The notes beneath the pieces were generated by a model. The model worked only from the letters and a program-made list of their open reading frames with translations, had not been told where the DNA came from and searched no databases. Positions 25,838 through 38,639 of a stretch of DNA of 64,000 nucleotides are shown here, one piece after another. Source of the stretch: Apostichopus japonicus. Lineage: Eukaryota > Echinodermata > Holothuroidea > Aspidochirotida > Stichopodidae. The position numbers and the translations under genes were made by a program. The stretch spans positions 3,381,001-3,445,000 of the forward strand of contig NC_092574.1 in NCBI RefSeq assembly GCF_037975245.1. The letters run 5' to 3'. The number at the start of each line of letters is the position of its first letter. The first letter of the stretch is position 1.

Positions 25838-26197
25838 CAGGGGCGTCGGAGCCGGTACGGCAGGTCTGGCGGTCGCCGGACCAATATTCACGGCGCTAAA
25901 AAAAAAAAAAGTAGGACTAAGAAAAAAAATGGCAAAAAATAAAGAACCAAAAAAGAATCATACTTCAAAATGTGTTTCAGAAGATTATTCCGGTGGCAGG
26001 GGTCTTGTTTTCAAGCTCGGGAAGTGCCATTTCCTGCAATCTGGGAGACATTTTTTCCAAATTTTCTACATTACGCTACGCGCTAACCATGGTGGCGCGT
26101 AGCGTAGTTTGACCTACCAAACGTCCCCCCGATAATTATGATAGATGGCCACACTCTGAATTGCCGTACCAATCCCAAATAGCTTCCGACGCCCATG
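25838..26197. mobile_element. hAT-like MITE with CAGGGGCGTCGGAGC ends
   Basis: CAGGGGCGTCGGAGC at the left is mirrored by GCTTCCGACGCCCATG at the right. The interior holds the shared module GTGCCATTTCCTGCAATCTG plus a GCG-rich hairpin (26069-26105). It interrupts the 134-bp array. The flanking 8-mers do not match well, so the duplication has decayed or the ends are off by a few bases. Confidence 0.6.
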
Positions 26198-26938
26198 AAA
26201 ACCCTGCGGAAAGTGAAAAATGTCAAATTTCCCAATAACAAAATACTTGTGGAAAGTATGCTTACCTTCTAAAACCCCATAGAATATGTTGACCCTTTGT
26301 GCGATCTCTAGCATATGTCTGATGTAGAAATATCTCTAGACCCCTCTCTCTTCCTACTCCCACCCCAAGAAAGTACCCTGAATATAACAGTAGACTTCAA
26401 TCTTACCAGAAGTTGCCTTTCACTAATGGAAAAGTGAAAGGCAACTTTTGGTTTTAACTATAAATCTCTCCCTTCCTAACATATCTTTGCATTGTATTAA
26501 CTTCCACCCCCCCCCCCCCTAAAACAAATAAGTTAATTTCTATCTAACATGAAGTTGATATTCACTAATGATATAGTGAAGTTTAATTAAATGATCCATG
26601 TTTTTAACGTTAGATCTCTCCCTCCTTAAAAGAATCCATGTAATGGAGATCATCTGTCAAGCTGAAAACTTTCCTCTTCAATGTGTTTAAACCTACAATA
26701 TAAGTACTCCTGCAGGCAACACCAAAGCATGCAAACTCCAGTTACCACAGGAGCGATAAACAACATGTAAAGCAATCCTGCATAAAAAATCAAAATGAGA
26801 GTCTGTTAACTTCAGCTAACTTACACAAAGAAAGAAGGCATATTTTTGTGAATTTTGATGATCATTTATTATTTTGATCATTTATTATATATAAAGCTCT
26901 TTCCATAAAAAATATGCAGGGATTAAATAATTACATAG
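26198..26938. other. No gene recognised
   Basis: The tail of the GGAAAT repeat, then AT-rich spacer with a C homopolymer near 26508 and inverted AAAGGCAACTT/AAGTTGCCTTT at 26412-26450. Confidence 0.4.
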
Positions 26939-27250
26939 TAATTAGGGTACACCTACACGGTACTTAGGGTACACCTACATGGTAATTAGGGTACACCTAC
27001 ATGGTACTTAGGGTACACCTACATGGTAATTAGGGTACACCTACATGGTAATTAGGGTACACCTACATGGTACTTAGGGTACACCTACATGGTACTTAGG
27101 GTACACCTACAAGGCTTAGGGTACACCAACATGGTAATTAGGGTACACCTACATGGTACTTAGGGTACACCTACATGGTAATTAGGGTACACCTACATGG
27201 TACTTAGGGTACAGTTTATGGAGTGACATGGTACTCAGGGTAAGGGTACA
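26939..27250 (+). repeat. 22-bp minisatellite containing TTAGGG
   Basis: About 13 units of AATTAGGGTACACCTACATGGT, alternating between AATT and ACTT at the start. Every unit carries TTAGGG, but this is not a telomere repeat because the hexamer occurs once per 22 bp. A diverged duplicated tail (ACAGTTTATGGAGTGACAT) follows. Confidence 0.92.
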
Positions 27251-27864
27251 GTTTATGGAGTGACATTTCAAGGAGCTAACAAATCCAACCATACTGGTAC
27301 TAATCTTCCAACACTATCAGTATCAAACGCATACCTCATTAATAGTTCTATTAAAAATATGTTATTATACAAAACGAAACCTTAAGGGGCATGAAGGGTT
27401 TTGTGTGGTTATCAAACCAAATTAAACCATACGTTTGTCAAAACGACTGCTAAATCATGGCAAAATAAATACTAACAATTATATGCAGTCAGTGACCTAA
27501 TTTTTTAACTACTACTTGGGCATCATGAAAAATTTCAGTTGGTAAAATTGCGGTAAAACATATCATGGAAACACAGTTTGGTTACTCAACGTATTTGCAG
27601 GAAAAGAGGAATACAGACTCTAATAACCTAAATTTCTTAATACAGGAAGCTGGTAACTGGAATGAGAGATATGCACAGAAGGTTGACATTTTTAATCTAT
27701 TTGTTTCTTGTTGAAAGTGAATCTACTATGTTCAACATAACTTTTGTTCAAATGATCATGGCTAAAATTAAGTCACCAAAATACTTTTGTTATTGTTCAA
27801 GAGGATAACATGATGACAATGTCCTGAAGTGATTACAAATACTCTATACTACTTACAAATAACT
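27251..27864. other. No gene recognised
   Basis: AT-rich spacer; possibly the 3' flank of the - strand transposase remnant. Confidence 0.35.
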
Positions 27865-29106
27865 CTATTCCTTTAGGCAGTTCATACAATATATCTTATT
27901 ATCAAATTTACCTGTAACACATTTCATGGCCTTCACAGTTAACTTGACAACAAGGACCTCTTGCCTATAATCGTATATTTGACATACTGTATTTGCACCA
28001 GTTTGCTGATCACTTTCAAACTTGCATTCTCTAACTCTTTTCTCAGAAATCACAAACATAACCTTGATGCCCTCTTACTCTGACAATGGCTCTTATTTCA
28101 CCAACTTGATGTGAACATTCTATGTAATTCTATGTAATTCAAGTTCATCAACGGAATCAGAGAATTCTGATGGTAGGTGCTGGTTCATAATTACAAGGGT
28201 TCCCTATTAGCAACACATGCAAATTCTCACATTTTAAAGAAACTGCCTTAACCAGTGGCGTAGCTAGGATTTTTTGAGTGGGGGGGCCATGGGGGGGCTG
28301 TTCTTTCTTGTGGGGGGGGGGGCCGGGTTACTATCTGAGCGGAGCGCCACCTTGGTTGGCGCGGAGCGTACAGAGAAAATTTGAGATTTCAGCACCCCCC
28401 AGATCGCAGGAGATGGCACCTGTGAGGCAAAATAGCAACCAAAAAGATGTGCAACTTTGGTGACAGAAATGCAAATTTTTTTTTTCTCTTTCATGCTGAC
28501 TGGCCTTGCCAACTCAGCCAGACTTTTAACTTGAGTGAAGTTGACATCAAAGGCGTACGGGACCATTTCAGTTTGGGGGGGGGCAGAACTTTGTGTGCCC
28601 GAAAGTTCCCGTGACACTATCTAAGCGGAGCGCCACCATCGGTTGGCGCGTAGCGAACAAGAAAATTTTTGGCACACAATGCCTCTCAGATTGCCGGAAA
28701 TGGCACTTCTGAGGCCTTGCAAGTTGCATCTAAACATTCTTTATTTTATAATCTCACGTTTTAGAAATTTACAGTTCCCCAAAAATTTGGTAAATTAGAA
28801 GAAGAAAAAATGGTAACATCACTTTGAAGGGGAAAAATGGGACAGTATATTTTTTAAGCTGCTATATTTAGTTACCTTATTTATTATTTTAACACAGTAC
28901 TCAGCTACCCCGTGTTCAACGACACGTAGGCGGGATAATGTCGCTGTGTCGGGTGAGACTGCAATTTTTCTCACAAAAAAGTATAAAATATAACAAAGAA
29001 TATGATAAACATGTACTTCTAGGCTTGTAGACACTCCCCCCCCCCCCCCACCATCCATGAAAAAGAAAATGTTTCTTTTATACACTCATGTCGGGGATAT
29101 CCAGGT

Positions 29107-29726
29107 CAAGGGCGGCGGAAGCACTTTTAATCGGGGGGGGGGGGGGCACCGACATCAAAGGGCACTTTGCAGAAATTCAATTGGAATGATGCAGCGTTAT
29201 ATTCAGTACCCTTTATAACTCTAATTGTATTATCTTATTTGTGTATACACATCACTCCATCAACGTCCCCCCCCCCCCCCCCTCAAGGAAAATATGCATA
29301 CTAGCACTGCAATATCCATTGCGCAAATTGGGAAACAAGGAACAAGTTTTCTTTTGAGACAAATTGAGGTGAAATCATGCTAGTTGCTAATGTAGGAATC
29401 TTCCGAATTATAGTTTTTTTCTTGTTAATATCTTAACAAATTTTTTCCATTCGAAAATGCTTTGAGTTTGACTCACAGAAATTCGTAAAAAGTCACGGGC
29501 TTAGCCAGGATTTGCAAAGTTGTATGCACGGCTATCAAAAATTTTGGTTTTACAAACCCCTCAGATGGCCGGAAACGGCCCTTCCCGAGTGTTCATTCTG
29601 GTTCCCTGGCCTCTTGCTAACTTGAGGCACCTCAATTTTTATGTAGAAAAAAGGCACATTTCTAACCTGAGGAAAAGTGGGGGAGGGGCACGTGCCCCCT
29701 TTTTCCCCCCGGTTCCGCCGCCCTTG
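29107..29726. mobile_element. hAT-like element 3, nested in element 2
   Basis: Ends CAAGGGCGGCGGAAGC and GGTTCCGCCGCCCTTG. The flanks ATCCAGGT and GTCCAGGT match 7 of 8. Noncoding, with G and C runs just inside both ends. Confidence 0.75.
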
Positions 29727-29879
29727 GTCCAGGTATACAATTGACTAGTTAGAAGAAAAAAAATTGATCGTGCAAAAAGCGTGGTAGCCCAGATGAACTG
29801 CGCTTACGGTGGTGTTAAATAAAGAAAATCATGGAATTGTCGGGCAAAAATTTGAAAAAGATTCGGGCAAGCTACTGCA

Positions 29880-30155
<276 letters not shown>

Positions 30156-32700
30156 TTAGGGGGCAGTCTGCCCCCCCTGCACACCCCGCCTCGTACGCCT
30201 ATGGTTGGCATCATTTGTTGTTTCAAGGTGTCAAGGCCTTTCTCCCAACTCAAACCCCTGTGGGCTACCGGTAGGTTTGCAGGAAATGCCCACATGTGGA
30301 CTTAAATAGCATTAGAGGAAGGGGATGGAAGACTAACACGCATCGATGTTTCGGTAATGGTCCACATTGGTGGCTCGGTGCTAATTAGGCCATTTATTGG
30401 GTTTCTTGAGGCAGCTGTCATCAGAATCTGGGTTTTTGTGCCAATCGATGACCGATAACATGTATTGGTAGATATCGATATCGCGCAGCACATGCACAAG
30501 GTTCGTGGTGTACGGTCCGACCGTCGCATCGACCATTGCCATGCCATGCTGTATGACCATTCTCATGATTACTACAGATATTGTATTATTCTTATTCTGC
30601 CAGATGCAGACGAGAAAATTGTGTAACTCTATTTCCCAAATTATTGAACAAAAAATATTAGTGAATCCCACTGATGAGTTTTTTTGTTTTTTTTTTACAA
30701 TTTTTTTTTTTTACATTTTTTTACCCCATTCCCAGTGGGGGGGCAGTGGGGGGGCAGCCGATTTCATGGGGGAGCCCCGGCCCCCCCCCCAGGCCCCCCC
30801 GTAGCTACGCCACTGGCCTTAACCATGATAGGGTAACCTCTTAAAAGCCCTTCTACATTTTTCAAAACTACTGGTTGCATATTGGCAGGGAGTCCTGCAG
30901 TTATGTAAAGTTTTGAGCAATCTGAGCCTGTATATTTTTGTGTGCCATGAGAAAAGACTCTTTAATTTTATGATTATATCCTTGAAATGGAAAGCAGGAG
31001 TTGCTCCAAAGAGGACCACAATTCCTCACAGTATCAGCTAAATGAAGTAACAGATGAACATTGTATGATATGTTGTGGGCACCATACTTTGTTACACAAA
31101 CTTCACAAGGATAATTTCACACAAGGAAATTTCATGTTCCTTTACACTGTCGTGTAAGTAACAACACCCAAATAGCATACATGTACTAACAATGTTATGT
31201 GAGCTAGATATGCGGAGGGAAGGACTCCTTTCAGAAACGGAAGTGAGTAAAACAATATCCATGATCTGAACTCAGACACCTTCCAGTGAGTGCTTTGAGA
31301 TGGCGATCTCGGGAGGCGAGTAACGTCGTTAGGTTGGCTGATGCTTTCTATCCTCTCATCAACTGTACTCAGACAGTTGCCGATGAACCACTCCTTGTTA
31401 TGTGTTCTGTCAAACCACAGATTCAATCAATAATGACCCACCTCTTCACAAACGGCATGCATGTAGTCCACTGGAAACCCTCTCATCATATAAAATTGTA
31501 GCAGTACCAACTTGGGATATTTCCTTCACTCCTTCACTATGGGGCATACCAGAACCTAACCGAATGGCTTGATCTTCCATACCCCTCTGAGACCTTTTTG
31601 CTGGAGTTGGATAGTCATAGGGGTATGTCATAACATGGCCACAACCTTTTGGAACTACCACGCCTTCATGGAGGCACCATGAACATCCAAAATGTCGATT
31701 AAACTGCGTTATCCCCTGTAGCTGGCATCTTGCAACAGAGTCACAAGCGCACAAAGTAGCAAATACTTTTGTGTTGTGTTCTACATTGACTGGAAAGCAG
31801 GCATGCCATCTCAGTTCCAAATGAGTTCAATTTGTTCCTTGTTACGAAAATACTTAGTCAGTGATGGGGTTTCCATTATATCTTGTAATTGCATTGATAA
31901 GGGCAAGTTAATGAAATAGAAACCACCCTTAACTAGATCCGACTTCATTATGTTGTTTGTACCACAAACTGTGCAGGACAAAATGCTGTCCATACCAAGG
32001 TAGTTCAGCAACCCTTACAATATAAGCATGAAATTCAACTTAGAATGATAGATAGAATGTCTCCGGGAGGCAGCTTACTGGTAGATGTATATTGATCAGC
32101 TGCAGGAGATCGCAAACAGCCACTATCTGTAAGCTATGACGTAAAGCAAAGGCCAGAATTGCCAATGAACTCAGTGGCTCTGTAATTAAGGCTCCATCAT
32201 AAAGTGGCAGACATTCTTGAGGTGGGACACCACCATTTTCCTCAAGAAGAACATGCTGAATAGAAAGAAGATACTCAATTCAATAGCTGGCATTAAATTT
32301 ATCTAGGAAATGTTTTCATTTTTCAGGTGGCCAATTTGTTCCATGACCAATTTAAATGTGAATGAAGTATGTTAGAAAAAAATTCTTTCCACACCTTATA
32401 TATATGTGAGGTTTCTGTAAGTGAATCGACAGGATGATAAAGGTTCTGTACTATATTTTTTAGAAGACAGATTAATCTGTGAATTGCATTACCTCATCAT
32501 TAAGCTCTTCAACAGTATCTTCAAAGATATCTTCTTCCTCAGAGTCATCAACAGGATATTCTCATTCCCAAGTAACAGGGCCTTGCTCACCAGCATCATC
32601 TGAATCACGATTTTCAGGAAAGTATATTTACCTGGCGAAAGGTACCCCTTCCTCAGCATCTGCGTGAGCATCAGTTTCTGCGTCCTCCTAGCAGTTAACA

Positions 32701-33348
32701 ATAGGGATCATGTTATCACCAAATTTGACATTTAAGAAATGTTTACCTAGTGAAATATCATGTTTAGAAGCCAAGATGCCCTCACACATGTACACAGTAA
32801 TATCACCATTGCTTATACTTTGCAGTCTTTGAGAAGTAATGAAATAGGAAGATTGTAACTGTATTGTAACTGTATGATTTCTAATGCCATTCATGGGAGA
32901 TCAAATAACCCTGCAATATTCTTTTTGAGCCGTCATTTAACAAGCTTGAAAGGTCCCTCACTATAATTTACACGCTACACGAGTCGGACGATTTGTTTAA
33001 TTTACAAAAAAAAATTGTGTTTTCAATTACAGATGTATGACTATACTTATGGAAATAACAAAGGAGAGCTCCATAAGAAAAATAAGTATTGATATATGAA
33101 AGGGAATTATATTCTAACCATCTGGTAAAATTTGAATCAATTTGTTTTCGATATATGGACAGCTAAAGATGTTGCCTCCAGTACTAAAGTGAACTTGTAG
33201 CAAACAGGTGTGATGTCATTGATTCACAAACACAAACGAAAGCTTTGTTCTTCTTTACAAATTGCACCTAATTTTCCACTCAGGTATTTGTTGTATCTAT
33301 ATTGTGACTTTGTCACAGTCATGTCAGTATGTTCACATCACCCTCAGG
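32701..33348. other. No gene recognised
   Basis: May contain the decayed 5' part of the - strand transposase gene; frames at 32688-32894 gave no recognised motif. Confidence 0.3.
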
Positions 33349-33639
33349 CAGGCGCGTAGCCAAGGGGGGGCAAAGGGGGCGGCCGCCCCCCCCTTTGAGC
33401 AAATTTTTTCAAAAATTTGTTAACGGTTTTTATGATATCACTAGTATTTTCAAAAGAAAAATGCTAAGATGCAACTTACAAGGCCTGGGAAGTGCCATTT
33501 CCTGCGATCTGGGAGGCATTTTCAGCCAAAATTTTCTTGTACGCTTCGCGCCAACCATGGTGGCGCTACGCTTAGATAGTTTGCAATGCCGAATCTACAG
33601 TTTCGCCCCTCCCTTGGCAAATTCCTGGCTACGCGTCTG
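33349..33639. mobile_element. 291-bp hAT-like MITE
   Basis: Ends CAGGCGCGTAGCCA and TGGCTACGCGTCTG (one mismatch) with a perfect 8-bp target duplication CCCTCAGG (33341-33348, 33640-33647). The interior carries the shared module GTGCCATTTCCTGCGATCTG and the GCGCCAACCATGGTGGCGC hairpin. Confidence 0.93.
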
Positions 33640-33647
33640 CCCTCAGG

Positions 33648-34249
33648 TAAACAATCAACCCTACCCCAAGGTAAAAAATGATGGAAAACAAAACATATAT
33701 TGGTGAGTGTGCATCTATGACAGCGTACCTGTTTTTCATCAAGTCTGTTTATGGTAGAATATACAATAACTTCAACTGTCAACATCTCAAAACGGCAAAT
33801 AGGATTTAAAGGAAACTTTTGCTCTCTATTAACACAAAAAAGTAAATTTTGATCTGGAGTATCCTTTTAAATCACTCCCTTTTATTAATGTTCTAATTAA
33901 AAGGACATATACTGTAATGGAACACTTAGCTGTCCAGAACAATACATCTGTAGGATACATTCTTCTCATTCTCTTTAAAGGTCAAGTGACATAGACTTGA
34001 CTTTACATAATTTAAAACTTTACAATTCTTATGTTAAGAAAAACCCAACAACGCGATCATTTTCCGTCTCCAAAGGGGTAGAAATCAGTAAAGAGTACGA
34101 TTACGTAATAGATTCAGTGATGTCACGGGGGGGATTGTATTGAGTATGTAGAAAATATTACCTTTCTCAGCAGTCTGTTACAAGAAAGTTAAGATTGGGA
34201 TTTAGATGAAAAATCACAAATTGATACATAAGACATCGTACAAAACATT
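33648..34249. other. No gene recognised
   Basis: AT-rich spacer without convincing exons. Confidence 0.4.
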
Positions 34250-35027
34250 TAATGACTTTCTTTTTTCAACCTGGCAACTATTTCGATAAGGACTGCTTGA
34301 GAATCAACCTCCTTCAAAGTTTTTAACTCAGAAAGTACAAGGAATGCGTTTTGCATATCATCAGCTAACAGTTGTATGTCTTGCGGAAGTCTTATTTGTC
34401 TACCAAACCTTAACTCACGTATTAACCCCTCAGTAACTAGGTGCGACTTCCAAACCGGTTTTCTAATATGGACCTAGCTTTAGCATAACCGCTACTACCT
34501 CCAACTAACTGGCAACTCCTAATGGCCTCTTTAGCAGAGCCCGATGTATATTGCATTAATCTAGACAACTTTGAATCGTTGTCCTCACATATCTTATCAA
34601 TATTAGCCTCAAAAGCCCTTATGAATTGATGATAATGTAATGGATCGCCATGAAATATTTGCAGCTCTACCTTAGGTAAATTCAATAAATGTAGAAATTC
34701 TTTACGAAATAAATCTGCTTTTGGATTATCCTTAAGGGGTTGATCCTCTACAGCAGAATTCAATGCATCTTTAACTAAATTTAAAGCGGAAATGTAATCT
34801 TTCTGCTTTTCACAAAAATAGTCGTCACTCTCGTCAACATCCTTCTCAACAGTAAGCGTCTCGTGGTACTTCTCGTGAGCCAACGTAAACACTTTAAAAA
34901 GATCTTTCAATAAAATTACATGATCGTTAATGTCCTCGTTACCTTCCGCGATATACTGCCTGACACGACTAATCTGCATCGTAGCAGCCCTCTTTGCTGA
35001 AGTCCTGACAGTCTTTAGGTCTTCCAT
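34250..35027 (-). pseudogene. BEL/Pao gag remnant
   Basis: A 196-codon frame from the ATG at 35027 has a coiled-coil-like N-terminal half, then a DUF1759-type gag block (LPKVELQIFHGDPLHYHQF, about residues 117-135, and a C-terminal ILENRFGS). The frame closes at 34437 on a TAG caused by an apparent single-base loss. Homologous gag sequence continues in a shifted frame (LVTEGLIRELRFGRQ) to a stop near 34250. Protease, RT and integrase are absent downstream and no LTR pair was found, so this is a dead fragment. It differs clearly in sequence from the BEL element at 57 kb. Confidence 0.8.
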
Positions 35028-36897
35028 GAGTCATCAGACGACGATTACATTGGTGTTACGGGAATTAGGCACGTGGTACACTATTTCTGTTACTGGAATA
35101 CGATGGTGAGCTTATATACGACAGGAATTGGTGGGCTTATAGAAAATAGAAAGGTGAATAAGAAACAACGGCCGGATACCGGACGGCGAAGGATATACAG
35201 GACTTCAAGTTATCGAAACCCAACAATTATTTCACTGTCACCAAGACGACGCTCAATGAAGCTGAACCAGGTGTCGTAGGTTTTAACCCATCTATTTCAT
35301 GCGTGGCTCAACAGGACCACGGTGAAAACTATAAAGTAAAGATATCAAAACATCAATACAAACATTGGTGAAACAAACATATGAATTTGCACAAATCAAT
35401 AATAACATGATAAAGCATTATATATCTCCTTATAAAAAATGCACAAAAGAAAGAAGTATGACGAATAACATTTGGTAACATGAAACAAAACAGAGAAAAA
35501 TTGACGACAATTACATTCTTGATAATTATAACTTAACTTACAATTGTTACCAGGCAAAACCAACCGCACGACAAACTGCGGTGTACAGGGGTTAACTGCG
35601 GCTATCTGGGGTTTACGTCGGCTTTCTGGCGTTTACGGCGGCTTTCTGGAGAATGAATAGAATACCAACAAAAGGAATAACCTCTGGAGAGATACTCTAC
35701 GAAGATAATACTTTAACTCCAGATACTCTTACAAATAAGCAAACATCAAATACACAAAGAGGCAGTAATAATAACAGGTACAAGCATACAGCAAATCACA
35801 TTAAAGGCATATCTGTGTAAGGGTGTTAGCCACTGAAAATAAATGTTTGTTCTTGATCAGAGAACTCTGGGTTTGGTGTGATGACCAAACACAGAGCAAG
35901 ACACACAAAAAAAATATAGAAAACTCAACTGGATTGGATCGAATTAAAATATAATTACGAATGACAAACAATATACAGTACAGCTGATCTGGGCCCAGTC
36001 AAAGAATTAAATTAAACAACTTACAGTAGTGAGGTGCGCACCCAAAAGTAAAGTAAATACACTTAATTTATAAAGCTGTTCCGGTGAGTTTGCGTGCTGG
36101 TGACATCAGGTACAGGTCTTCCACGACATCAGAAAGAGTTGAACAGATAAATGGTTTAATGTCTGATCCCAACGAAATAGTGTCCTTTAATTAATAAGCG
36201 ATAGAGTCCCAGGCTATCCTCCAGTAAAATAATGTGTATATCCTCTGTGGTAAAGTAATGTCAGTTATAACAAATGGTGTCCCGGCCTATCCTTTATGGT
36301 AAAATTATATCCTCTAAGTAAATAATATTCTTTATAGTAAATAGTGTCCCAGACTGTCAGGTGAATATGACTCCTTCCATAAAATAATAAGGACTATACA
36401 GTAACTTGATTTGTAAATTAAGGTTTAAAACAAACTATCCAGCATTAAAACGATATATCTCCTCTTGTGCGACTGTCTTACTCCAATACTTATGGCCAAC
36501 TGCCTAACTCCCTATACTGTACCCTCAAAACTCCCTTTGTTCCTATAATATATATACACAGACCCCATTTCCTGTGAGGGCTAATTTCCAGGAAGAACAA
36601 AGATAGTTGCTTAGCAACCCAGAAGGAGAGATTTTAATCCCCCTTTTCACTACCACAAGACAACATACATATATACTGTACAAATGTATAGACCTCTGTA
36701 CAGTGACCCTGCACAGTACACTAATACTAATAAACAAGTAAAACTATAGTACAAAAGAAAACTTTATGTAAGAGCTGACCATCTTACATCTGTATAACAC
36801 AATATTAAAAGACATATACAATTACAATATCTAGTTCCTTAATACATATATAAAACATTTAGAATACTTACATTAAGGGTCTACTATAGTAAACACA
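35028..36897. other. No gene; short degenerate repeats
   Basis: The start may be the 5' leader of the gag remnant. 35575-35650 holds three GGCTTTCTGGCGTTTAC-like units. 36170-36370 holds diverged GTCCCAGGCTATCCTC/GGTAAAATTATAT units. Nothing coding was recognised. Confidence 0.4.
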
Positions 36898-37108
36898 TGT
36901 GACGCCTTCCTGAACCAGGAGAGGAATGAAGCATGTGTACCTCACATAATGTGTAAGTATGCATCGATACGTAAGTGTGCATCGATTACGTAAGTATGCA
37001 AATCGAGGAGGTGGGTATAAAAGGTACCAGTTAAGGGCAGTATTGACCTTTGCCCGACCTCGACCAAGCGGAAATTTCCCCTTGGTCACTTTTAGGAAAT
37101 AACATACA
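36898..37108 (+). mobile_element. Possible LTR with adjacent primer-binding-like site
   Basis: A TG...CA block starts TGTGACGCCTTCC and ends AACATACA. It is followed at once by TTGGCAACGATGACAGG, resembling a tRNA primer-binding site. Inside are three ATGCATCGAT-like units, the octamer ATGCAAAT and a TATA box (GGGTATAAAAGG, about 37013). No second LTR or downstream coding region was found, so the call is tentative. Confidence 0.4.
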
Positions 37109-37478
37109 TTGGCAACGATGACAGGAAGGGATCCTGATGAAGCGGATTGATGTGGGTTTGGATAGCCCTACCCTTTATTTTGACATGATGTTGCCTCGTC
37201 TGACATTTAGTCCATTTTCCACCAAGTGAACTCCTCACCTGTGATGGCTGGTAATGAAACTCTAACACTAACATGTTTCTACGTAAAGATTGTCACCATA
37301 AATTTGTGATTGCTCACTTCATTAATGATACCATAGGAATTAAAGAACAGGTAAACTTCAAAATGACGTGTAACTTAAGCTCTGGCCAGGAATAGGTCAT
37401 AGGTGATTCAACATCATCCAACAAATGATCCTCCTAGTACATACAAATTTAAATGCCAAATTTAATACCTAGTTTGCC
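37109..37478. other. No gene recognised
   Basis: Short spacer between the LTR-like block and the chromodomain exon. Confidence 0.3.
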
Positions 37479-37626
37479 TTAATACATATCCAGGGCTTCC
37501 TTTGAGATACTCCCTGCATCTACCCATTGATTAAATTTTGAAGAGTACCCTGCCACGTGACCAGATACTCAGTTTTTCCCTTCTTCTGCCTCTTCTTCAG
37601 GACCTTCTCCACCGTGAAGAAATCAG
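37479..37626 (-). pseudogene. Last exon of gene B: frameshifted chromodomain
   Basis: After the acceptor TTTGTTTCAG the frame reads FTVEKVLKKRQKKGKTEYLV then TWQG, a typical chromodomain start. One base appears to be missing after that; the continuation SSKFNQWVDAGS lies in the next frame and stops near 37479, whereas the original frame stops at 37520. Chromodomains of this kind occur at the C terminus of transposon-derived integrases as well as in chromatin proteins. The splice from the acidic exon at 37872-37992 is phase-compatible. Confidence 0.6.
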
Positions 37627-37871
37627 CTGAAACAAAAAATACTTTTACTAGCATGGTAAACATAGTCATTTAACAACAGTAGTTGTGAATGATTAATCAG
37701 GAAATTGCTACTCCAGCTTGAAAACTATGTTCAAATCAGTAGGCCTATGCCCTAGAAACAGGGACCCACAATGTGCAACAGATGCAAGGAAGTTGAAAAA
37801 TCTGTTAAAAGCAACAGAATCATCTACATTGTTGGTTAAGGTGTAATACCATGGAAAGAGGGTCACCACAC

Positions 37872-37992
37872 CTGCTTCGTCTTCCTGCTCTTTTTCTTCT
37901 CCTGCTTCTAACTCTTCACGCACATCTTCCTCAGTATTTTCTGGACATGACTGCAAGTCTTCATTTATGTCAAGCAGAATGACTGAAGGTCC
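37872..37992 (-). CDS. Acidic exon of gene B
   Basis: 121 bp between the acceptor CTCCATAG and donor GTGTGG, encoding GPSVILLDINEDL and a Glu/Asp-rich run (EEDVREELEAGEEKEQEDEA). It starts in phase 0, ends in phase 1 and joins the chromodomain exon in frame. It looks like the flexible acidic linker before a chromodomain. Confidence 0.5.
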
Positions 37993-38639
37993 CTATGGAG
38001 ATATGAAGATGATACATAGTTTCATTAGAAGTGCAAACTCATGCATCCGGATGTTACAATCTTCATAACTTCCAATGAAATCAGATGATGAAAGGGATAA
38101 AAAGAATAAACAATTTGTAATTTCAGCACAAGGTAATGACTGGAAGTAATGGTACCATTCACATTTAAGAAGGACACAAGCTACAATTTAAATGGCTTTA
38201 ATGTGATTCATTTCAGTCATGGATGTTTACGTGAGACTCATTAGTTTTAATAGAACCAATTACATAGGGAATTACATCATGCACTGTACATTACATTTGT
38301 CGCTTTTTAAACCTACTTGTACACGCCGATCAACACCTATTAGGATAGGAATGCTCACTGGCACACTGAGTACTGACAAGGGTTTGCCTGAGTGTTATGG
38401 TGACATATACTCCCCTAAGATACTACAAAATCTTTGTCACTCCAGTAACTATTGGAGATAATAGATACAAAATAAAGACCTTGTAATATATCACCTTGCA
38501 TGTCACTTCAAAAAACATGTGATTAAATCTGACATTTCACATGAAAGAAGAACCAGATTGCATAAATGCACTGTTGTTTCAATGATGAAAGATTTATAAG
38601 CAATAGCATAACAATCTGACCTTTATAACGATCTGACCT

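Noticed and set aside
25440-26102. 220-codon open frame
   Set aside because: Covers the 134-bp tandem repeat and the start of a MITE; composition follows the repeat, and there is no domain.
26939-27250. Telomere tract
   Set aside because: TTAGGG occurs once per 22-bp unit, not in uninterrupted hexamer runs.
31286-31501. 71-codon + strand frame
   Set aside because: Antisense shadow of the transposase block containing LWFDRTHNKEWFIGNC.
32489-32701. 70-codon - strand frame starting MLTARRTQKL
   Set aside because: The neighbouring frame gives the acidic transposase segment; this one is its shadow.
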